A DNA stretch of 64,000 bases, taken from Wyeomyia smithii. Lineage: Eukaryota > Arthropoda > Insecta > Diptera > Culicidae. This document shows, one piece after another, positions 56,071 through 64,000 of the stretch (the stretch's first letter is position 1; each line of letters opens with the position of its first letter). The translations under genes were made by a program, and so were the position numbers. Location: the NCBI RefSeq assembly GCF_029784165.1, contig NC_073696.1, positions 43,665,858 to 43,729,857 on the forward strand. The letters are read 5' to 3'. The notes under the pieces were generated by a model, which was not told the DNA's origin, did not search any database, and saw nothing but the letters and a program-made list of their open reading frames with translations.

Positions 56071-58185
56071 ATATTCGACCATAGGTCATTTCGCGCGATC
56101 TGGCTCACTTCTATCTCATGACGATCATATCACAGAACGTAATTCTACATCAAAAAAATTCTTATAGTAATTGAATCTGGTTATGGAGAAATCTAGAAAA
56201 AAAAGTTGTGGTATTTTGAATGAATTTTTAATTATTTTTTTTCACAGAGTACATTTTTTATGGAAGGACAAAATTTGTTTTCCAAAGACACTATGCCAAT
56301 CAAAATTATTTTAAATTCCCAGTTGAGTGCTTTATTGGAAACTAAAATTTTCTGCATCAAAACGGTTTGTTTGATTGGCATAGTTTCCTCGGCAGAGTTA
56401 TACACGATAATTCTGTCAAAATCATCTTTTTTTTCTTCATTTCCTCATAACCGGACCGGTTTCATTGTTTAGGTAATTTTTTGTCGCTTGAAAAAAAAAT
56501 TTCCATTAAAGAAACAAGAGTGTATATATTTTTTTCAAAAAGACAAAATTGTTATCTACAACTATGCCGAAGATGTCATACCGATCAAACAAACCGTTTT
56601 GGCTTTTAAAATATTTGTAAACATCAGTACCTTCCCAAAGTAGCATTTTTAATAGCTTCCCAAAAATGATTCTTGCTCCGAAAAATTAAACCATTAGCAC
56701 CAAACTGCAGCTTTTGCCAATAGAAACATCTATGCAAACTTACAGCCAAATCAAAAATGGTCGGTTAAATTGGTTGTCCGTTTTTTTTTCTGTGGAATGG
56801 CTCAGGTATTTATTCAAGGTTCATTTGTGAAAATGTATGTTGGTACGTATTTGGTAAAATAGAGAAATTTCGAAAAATGCATCATGTAAAGACAAATTGT
56901 TATTGCATCTTTGAGTATCGCTCACACTCTTGATATTAAATTAAACAGATTTCAAAAATGTTAATCTAACGTCAAGAGAACCTGTTTTAGTATTGTAGGG
57001 GAATTGGGGCTAAATTAATATGTTGCTGACATTTTACGTCGATCAGATACCAACCAATCGATTCCTGAGACTTTTTTCCTCGATGTAAGACATAATTTAA
57101 CTACCACTTTTAGATATTTCCGCATTACCATTGATGCTCATACATACTAGATATTATTTTGCTTTGTGAAATATACTAAAACCATGCCAAAACCGGTTTC
57201 GTAGAATCACCGTTTTGAGCTCAGTTTTTGTCCGATTTAAGATCTGTTTTTTTAAACATGGGTAAGAAAATGCTTATATGTGGACAAACTCGTAGACTTT
57301 CTCTATTTGGTCTTAAAACAAAATGACGTCGAAAAAACATCGAAAATTTCCGGTTTCTCAAAAATTCAAAATGGCGTCATTGTTACCCCTTAAGTTGAAA
57401 TGTGTTCAAACTCGGGGAAATTTAGTTTTGCATCAAAATACACAACAAAAATATATATAGAAACCAACAAAAATATATATAGAAACCAATTCAAAATATT
57501 TACTGCAGATTATTGAAACATGTCGCAAGATGTAATAATTTTTTTTTATTGTTCTAGAAGAACTAATTTTGTCTTTAATAACGATATTTTACGTAAATAA
57601 AATTCAAAACACTTTAAGCAAACACATCATAAGTTTAGTCATTTCCTAGATTATTCGGAAAAATAAATTTCATTTATTTATTTTATTTACCAATCTTTTT
57701 GCAGTCAAAAAATCAATTGTATTATTTCGATTATATATTTCAATGAATCTGTTCTTGTAGCTGAAGAACCACGCGTAACTTAAGAAAAAGATGTGTATCC
57801 ATAGACCGGAAAATTTCGATCCCGAATTTTAAAAATATCTGTAATTTTCGAATTATCTCAAAAATGGATGCATTGATAAAATTAGTTGACAGGAGCCTTA
57901 TGATACTAATAAAACCATGCTGCGTCACTGGAACTTATAATTTATTAAAAAATATTGATATTGAAGAAAAAATCGACCTAATTTGCGAGCAAAAATTTGT
58001 CTTACAAATGTAAGACTTTTTACCAAAAGTTTAGTTGTAACTTCAGGTCTGAGAAAAACAATTGTAAATTAATAATGAGTGTTATGGTTTAATCAGTTTT
58101 GTCAAACCTTTTTTTGAATTGCATTTTTTGTAAATTATTATTAGTTTCCTACAATTCATTCTTAAATTGTTTTTCTGTGCAATCC
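56071..58185. other. AT-rich repeats related to the arm end, no gene
   Basis: The words AAATCAAAAATG.TCG and GCAAA.TT.CA...AAATC recur near 56745-56770, so 56230-56810 is a diverged relative of the arm terminus. At 57446-57487 the unit CAACAAAAATATATATAGAAAC is duplicated in tandem. A 'TTCAAAATGGCGTCATTGTTACCCC' stretch near 57365 stands alone. There are no credible reading frames. Confidence 0.4.
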
Positions 58186-58711
58186 ACCGTTCGAAAACAT
58201 TCAGTTTTTTTAGTTTGTTAACATAGTAGCGTAAGGTAAATCTGTCTAGACTACTCCCTTCGAATGTAACACGGCTAAACTTGGGGATCTTTGGGTTGTG
58301 TTTTTTCGGCCTATGTGAAACGAAATGTATTTGTATGCATGCTTGCATTTAATTATCTGACCTTCATGATCTTAATGAAGTTAGGTGGGTGGGGAAAAGC
58401 TAATTTGGGTAACTACTCGTAAAACGCTCAAAAGCGCGTTAAAACACAATCACCTTTTGTTTGAACATTCACATGTTTTACACTAAGTCTAAAAACAATA
58501 CAATATACTATTTAAACAGATGGCACACGGAACTACTCACTTACCTTTGATACAATTTTAACCTAAGATTAACAAATTGCAACAACACTTGATACATTGA
58601 AGTCAAATAAGTCAACGGGCACATTTACGTTGATTTCGTAGAGGATGTTTGGAGCGTCAATTTAGTAAGTTGACAGTATTCTCAGGGATAGGGTAATTGG
58701 GCAGGAACACG

Positions 58712-59065
58712 TCATGGAAGTGTTTTCAATGCATTACGCAGTAACTTAGTCTGATCTGTTTCAATCCGGTTGGTCAAGATGTCAGTATAGGGACTCCATA
58801 TTATAGCAAATGTATCCGAAAGAGAGCAAACTTGTAAGACGTATAGCGCTAGCAAGCAAAAGGGACGTATTTTTTGGCGACTCTCATCATAAGGCCGCAG
58901 TTTCTGTTTGATTGATCTGTGAGAATACTGTTGTTTGAAGGACAGTTGCGAATCAAGCAGTACAACCATATCTTTTGTTACCGACACTCTTTCGAGGGTT
59001 TCACCGGATATAAATAGTTCCATTTTTTTGTTCATACAACATTTATTTGACACGGCATAATTCAA
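58712..59065 (-). pseudogene. CR1/T1-like reverse transcriptase, thumb and C-terminal part
   Basis: MELFISGETLERV, VVLLDSQLSFKQQ, LALYVLQVCSLSDTFAIIWSPY and RIETDQTKLLRNALKTLP correspond in order to LGV.LDS.L.F..H, LY...VRSILEY...IWSPY and RIE..Q..FL..ALR of CR1/T1 ORF2. The conserved blocks are degenerate (VRSILEYAS replaced by LQVCSLSDTFA). The first dozen codons (MNYAVSNKCC) come from the inserted LINE tail on the minus strand, so this frame is a fusion created by insertion. Confidence 0.65.
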
Positions 59066-59085
59066 TATAATGTTTAACGGCGCCA

Positions 59086-59299
<214 letters not shown>

Positions 59300-59494
59300 G
59301 CAAATTTTTTACCCTCGCTACCGAATACAAGCTAAAATAAAATCTAAAATTAAATGTTCTTTTTAATCAGCGGTTCATTGTTGTTGTTGTATAGTGTGTG
59401 CCGCTGAGCCATGATATCACGGTGGGGGGTTCAGTTGCCCTTTTGTTGAATGTGGTTGGAAGGAAGTGGGACTAGACAGGGGCATGGATGGATT

Positions 59495-59755
59495 TCAGGA
59501 AAAAAGATATAAGGGACATGTAGGGTAGGTCACAACTCGCCAAGGCATCATGAACAGGAACAGCTGGTCCCTATCCTCGGCCCGAAGGGAAGCTATTAAT
59601 TTAGACCTGGCGCCACGGTGTACAGGGCATGACCAATCAACGCGCTCTATGTCGTGATAACCTTCACCACAGGCACAGATACCGCTTTCTCCGAGCTCAA
59701 TACGATGGAGATGCGCGTAAAATCTATAGTGGTTGGACATAAGCCAAGACATCAC
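59495..59755 (-). pseudogene. C-terminal domain of I-group LINE ORF2
   Basis: An 86-codon frame holding the Cys/His cluster CACGEGYHDIERVDWSC and the following LIASLRAEDRDQLF block. It corresponds to residues near the end of the 51288-53507 frame. Without RT or RNase H it has no activity. Confidence 0.75.
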
Positions 59756-59978
59756 GCAAATGAAATCACGACCTACATCTAACCCCTTGAACCACGGGTT
59801 CGTCGATACCTTGGGGATTATGTAATGTAACCACCTTCGCAGTTCCCCTTAATTCCATTGTAGCGACTTAAATTATTGTGTGAAGGAAATTACGAAGCAT
59901 TTGGCAATCAGTATTGCACATTACGGTTACACTAATCAGAGAATTCATCAGAACATTGTTGCAATTCATTGCAGTCCG

Positions 59979-60317
59979 CTATGGATCGAATGATGCGGAA
60001 CAGTTTGAGATCATCAGCATAGATAAGTTTACAACCAGGTGAAATGACGTAACAAGCATCTTTGAAAAAAGGGTAAAAGGTAGTGGTCCAAGGTTGCTTC
60101 CTTGAGGAACACCTGAAAGATTAACGAAGCTCTCTGACTCGGTGTTGTCTAATTTAATGTACAGTGTGAGGTCTACGAGGAACGATTTTAACCACTCAGT
60201 CAAATGGTGTACCTTATCGTTCAATTTTAACCAACCGAATATTGTAATCAACACGGTCAAACGCTTTTGTATCCCGTTTCCTATGCTTTTTATACAGTGC
60301 GATTTAAACTCGAGCAC
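59979..60317 (-). pseudogene. CR1/T1-like reverse transcriptase, central part
   Basis: The frame contains LTEWLKSFLVDLTLYIKLDN followed by SGVPQGSNLGPLPFTLF, the motif B region of CR1/Jockey-group RTs. The motif C region reads ...LVVNLSMLMISN where KLIYADDLK would be expected, so it is frame-altered or substituted. The segment is broken at both ends. Live relatives reverse-transcribe the LINE RNA. Confidence 0.7.
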
Positions 60318-61520
60318 GTTTTCTGCCTAACAATTGATATTTTTTCAACGAAAAAGACGATTAAAACTCAAGAGGCTCCATCTAAGGTATTGCTCGAGCA
60401 GAATTTATGCCAAATGTAGGAACAGCTTGCTTTATTATAAGAAGTTACCCGCCAAGCCGTTCCAAGGCAGAATATGCTTTGGAAATGATTCAAATATATG
60501 CAACTTAGATTACTTGTAGTTAGAAGCCAAGCAATGTTGAGCGTCGTTATTCCGCCTGTGAGCAACTGCTCTGGCTGAGAAAAGGAAGGGTTTTCTTAAT
60601 CGCATCGTGACGGGTGGTGAAAATGGATTCATTATAGCAATCCAAAGAGAAGAAATGCATGTAGACTGCTCGTCCATGGTTCTACGTTACACAGGTGAAC
60701 CAAACTAAAGCAAGACGGACGAAAGTCTATTTCTATGTTTCAGCGAAGAGGTATCTTCGGTGAATTTTTCTAACATGCTATTTCAAATATTTCAAGATAT
60801 TCGTTAAAGATATTATTAAGGAGGTATACAGTCAAAATGAAAGTAAAATATTTAGTTGCATGATATGAAGTTTAGATCTTCAACAAGTTATAGAACTATG
60901 AATTTTTAAAAGAAGACACTAAGTGTCTATATAGTATAAATATTAGGATCTAGTTAAATTTCTGCCAATACCCACTAAAAAAAATTTTGTCTGATTTTCT
61001 CAAGTTGCAATCACATTTAATCCAGTTGGCATTTTCTACAAAGTTGTTGCTATCTTCAAGATACACAACTCTTCTTAAGACTTTAAATTGTTTATTGTAG
61101 TTTCCTTTGAAAACCTGTTTCAATTTTCAAAAAAGGCACTTTCTGGCAGCCAAACTTAGCATTAAAAATTCTTCAAAGAACAAGGTTTGAAGTATTTACT
61201 TATTATTTTTGGCATCGCCGATAATGCTGGCTGAACATAAAAGGTATACAAACTGATAAAACAGTAGAAAAATTCAGTCGAAATGGGTTGCTGCAGAACG
61301 TCAAAAGGAAGTCCCAAATCCTAGTAAATGGATGTAGTGAACTATAGGGGATTATTTAAAATGACACAGATATGAAAAAAGTGTCACTTGTTACACCTGA
61401 GGCTGAAGTGATGAGTTACATAGTTTTTTTTTTTGACTGCAAAAGTATACCACATTTCCCCCTTAAAATGAAAAAAAAAAAAGTTCTCAACCATCGAGCT
61501 TAACATTGTATGTTTTAACT
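60318..61520. other. AT-rich DNA, no gene seen
   Basis: Words such as CTTCAACAAGTTATAGAACTA and 'TTCTACAAAGTTGTTGCTATCTTC' resemble those in the arms of the 4.35 kb and 24.65 kb elements, suggesting decayed transposon DNA. No boundaries can be set. Confidence 0.4.
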
Positions 61521-64000
61521 TTTGAAAATGTATATCCAAAGTACCCGAATCAAATTCAACCGTTATTTACTGCTGCGGTATGAGCCGGAAATCGATGAAA
61601 TTACCTACCGTCGTCACGGCGCTATTGCCCCGTCAATGCTTCCGGTTACGTTCCGTTTCCAGCGAACGATTGCGCGACACAAAGGGACAACACAGAACGA
61701 CGGGTTTCCTGGCCCCGCGCTGAGACTTTTTAGCACGAATCAACAGGAAAACGTACTTCCTCCTGGAGGATGTTGATCCGAGCTATTTCTACGGCTTGTT
61801 TCGGTTGGCTTATGCTTTGAAACATGTTTTATATTCACCCCACCGAGTTCGTGGTAGCAGCGGACATTTATATCACTGAATACGTATGCGTGCCGGTGGT
61901 TTTCTTCAAGAGAAACATCCAGCTGTCAGAGATCGCCTTCCTATCCCGCGAAATTAAATTCACCTCAGGTTTTCAACTTACAACAGGCATAATAAATGTC
62001 TTCGACCCCTGCATCAATTTTGCGGAAGAACAACAAAACAATGACAGGAGAGAGAGAACGAGAAAGTATACAGTATTATCATTGGGGTGAATTTGTTTCG
62101 CAAAGTTTCTGCCCAAAGCCAATCGGCGACGGTACCTGATTGCAGGTGAAACCGCTTTCCTCCGAGAATGTATTATACTGGTCGGCACTCAAGCAGAATT
62201 GACGAAAAGGTTGAAAATTGAAATGTTGCCACGAATTTAGCCTCTCACTGCTGCGTATTTCGTTATGGAATGCAAGGGAATGTAAACCCCGATGGGAGGG
62301 AGGTGAAACATTTTAATTAGAAACCGAGCGCCTACCAGCCGAGCATACTTGTTACTCAAGGCTCGGAGAAAGTTATGCTTGTCTCTCTCAGCAGATGCCT
62401 AAAGTCAGTGCGGATGGCAGGAGGACCTGAAAATGCCGTGCGAGGGAAGGACATGAAGCCCCATACACGAAAGCAAACGAAAATTTCGCTAGCGTTAAGT
62501 CTAACATTTGCTTGGAAATAAAAGTTGAATTTCAAGTCTCTGCGCGGAATTCCACTAAAAACGGTTACCCGTGAAGGGAGATGCCAAGCGTCGTTTAATT
62601 CGTAAATAAGGAACTTTTGTTTATTGGATGAACGGGCTTTAACTTCAAAGGTATTAGCAACATATTGAGGAGTCGACTAAGTCGACTTACAAATTCGGTT
62701 GAAGACGTTTATCTGTAATCAATCGCAAGTAATGAAATAAATTTCCGAAACATTGTAATAAAAATAGAATTCGTTGTAATTAGAGAGTAATTCATTAAAC
62801 CGAGCTGAAATTTCTGAAAAAAAATGAAATCAAAAACGTACGTAATCCAATTCAAATTGAAGACAAAAGAAAACCAAATTTCATTCCAACCTTATTGAAT
62901 ATTTTCCTTCGAAACTCATTTGCACTCATTATTTAAGCTGTCTGTTCCGTCAATAAACAATTCATCCCAGTTGCCAGTTGCTGTTATTTCCCGGTAACTG
63001 TTCTTTCATAACAGTCGTGAATAAAACGCCCGGTTAGCAACAGCTGTCGAAACGGCGAAAAGAAGGTGATTTTAATATTCCAATTTAATTATACTAGGCC
63101 AAATGCATCCACAGCACAACAGAAAAAAAATGAATATTCAATCATATTTGTCTGAATTAATGCCTCATCGTGACTCGGTTTGCCTGCCAGAAAGGGATCG
63201 ACCGAACCATTCCGATGTTCGGTTTTGTGGTTTGCTGTAACATTGTGCCCATTTTTCGTGCGCACGACGATGGCCACCGGCATCCAGTGCTGACGGCAGG
63301 AACCGACCGGAATAAATCAAAGAGTACACGAACCCAACGCCACACGCTCTGCCACCACTACGCTACACTTCCTGCCTTCGGAGCTTTTCTGCTGTTTTTT
63401 TTATGAATATACATTACAATAATCGAAAGTGGGATTAAATTATTCAAAGTTTTCCCGATTCACCTAGCAGCTTGATCAAATTTTCATAATGGTTTATGTA
63501 TTCAAAAATTATTTTAATGAATTTAATTTCGATGTGCAACAAATGATGGTCTTTTTCCACCAGCGATTAAAAAGAGAACACACAATGATCCCAATAAACG
63601 AAAAGCGAAAAACCTGTGCAGGATTTACAAATAATCGTCCATTAATTGACTCTTATTGACGCTTTATGGGACCAATAATGCTTTCAAATAATATCAACTA
63701 AAACTGTTGCCATTTTGTTACAGAAGTTCCTCGCATTAAATCTGTTTCGATGCTGTCAATGAAATTGTTTTTATACTGCCCACAAAACCAATCGAAGACC
63801 GAAGGAATCAGAAACCAATTATCCTGCTGCACTCGATAATTCGGAATAAACACTCACTCTGTTTGTTTCCACACAACTGATTGGAAAATAAAAACCACTT
63901 CGAAATAGCTTTTCGGAAACCAAATGTCGACATCATTGACATCGATTAAGGAGGGGTAATTTGCACCGGATATTGTTCAAACACAGAGTAACACGCATCG
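61521..64000. other. Mostly non-repetitive DNA, no gene recognised
   Basis: Composition is closer to unique host DNA at 61540-62520 and 62980-63400, AT-rich elsewhere. Frames of up to 88 codons (61824-62090) lack motifs. No repeat is shared with the rest of the window. Confidence 0.45.

Overview
The window looks like repeat-packed nuclear DNA of a culicine mosquito, most likely Aedes-like. That is inferred from the mix of repeats: RNase-H-bearing I-group LINEs, CR1/T1-like and L1/Tx1-like LINEs, tRNA-derived SINEs, an ITmD37E-like mariner relic, many small inverted-repeat elements and AT-rich spacers. It holds no complete host protein-coding gene that I can recognise. The only intact long reading frame of clear identity is ORF1 of a LINE. 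The DNA is probably intergenic or intronic.

Layout. 1-3.1 kb: mostly non-repetitive DNA. 4.35-7.23 kb: a transposon with ~780 bp inverted arms, a decayed protein remnant and an embedded 117 bp perfect palindrome. 7.5-14.1 kb: MITE pieces, a palindromic retroposed insertion with a 13 bp target duplication, a dead mariner transposase, an element with ends built from GGCAGAATC-type repeats, a 35 bp LINE-tail insertion and a hairpin. 14.1-16.8 kb: non-repetitive DNA. 16.8-20 kb: a TA-flanked MITE and noncoding element A. 22-27.8 kb: small MITEs, inverted GAAACGTYGG words and a >3 kb long-inverted-repeat element built from ~125 bp modules. 28.6-30.7 kb: non-repetitive DNA with a possible promoter and first exon. 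30.9-41.4 kb: a CR1-like LINE 3' end, two SINEs, several MITEs and two copies of noncoding element B, the second interrupted by tandem modules. 42.4-46.85 kb: an L1/Tx1-like LINE on the minus strand with intact ORF1 and broken ORF2. 47.65-48.03 kb: a G-rich MITE. 48.4-50.6 kb: non-repetitive DNA. 50.9-56.07 kb: a second transposon with long inverted arms and a decayed transposase-like protein, interrupted by an I-group LINE with a perfect 13 bp target duplication. 58.2-60.3 kb: a CR1-like LINE interrupted by an I-group LINE fragment that contains a 210 bp TA run. 60.3-64 kb: AT-rich, then mostly non-repetitive DNA.

How the parts fit. Nothing resembles an operon or pathway. The biology is transposition history: autonomous LINEs supply machinery for the truncated tails and SINEs, and dead DNA transposons sit beside noncoding inverted-repeat elements. 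The best leads for something undescribed are the two transposons with long arms and unassigned proteins, and the hairpin-ended noncoding families A and B, which share a left block. Next come the palindromic retroposed insertion and the UAAUG stop-start junction in the L1/Tx1-like LINE. All comparisons were made by eye; family names are from memory and no database was searched.
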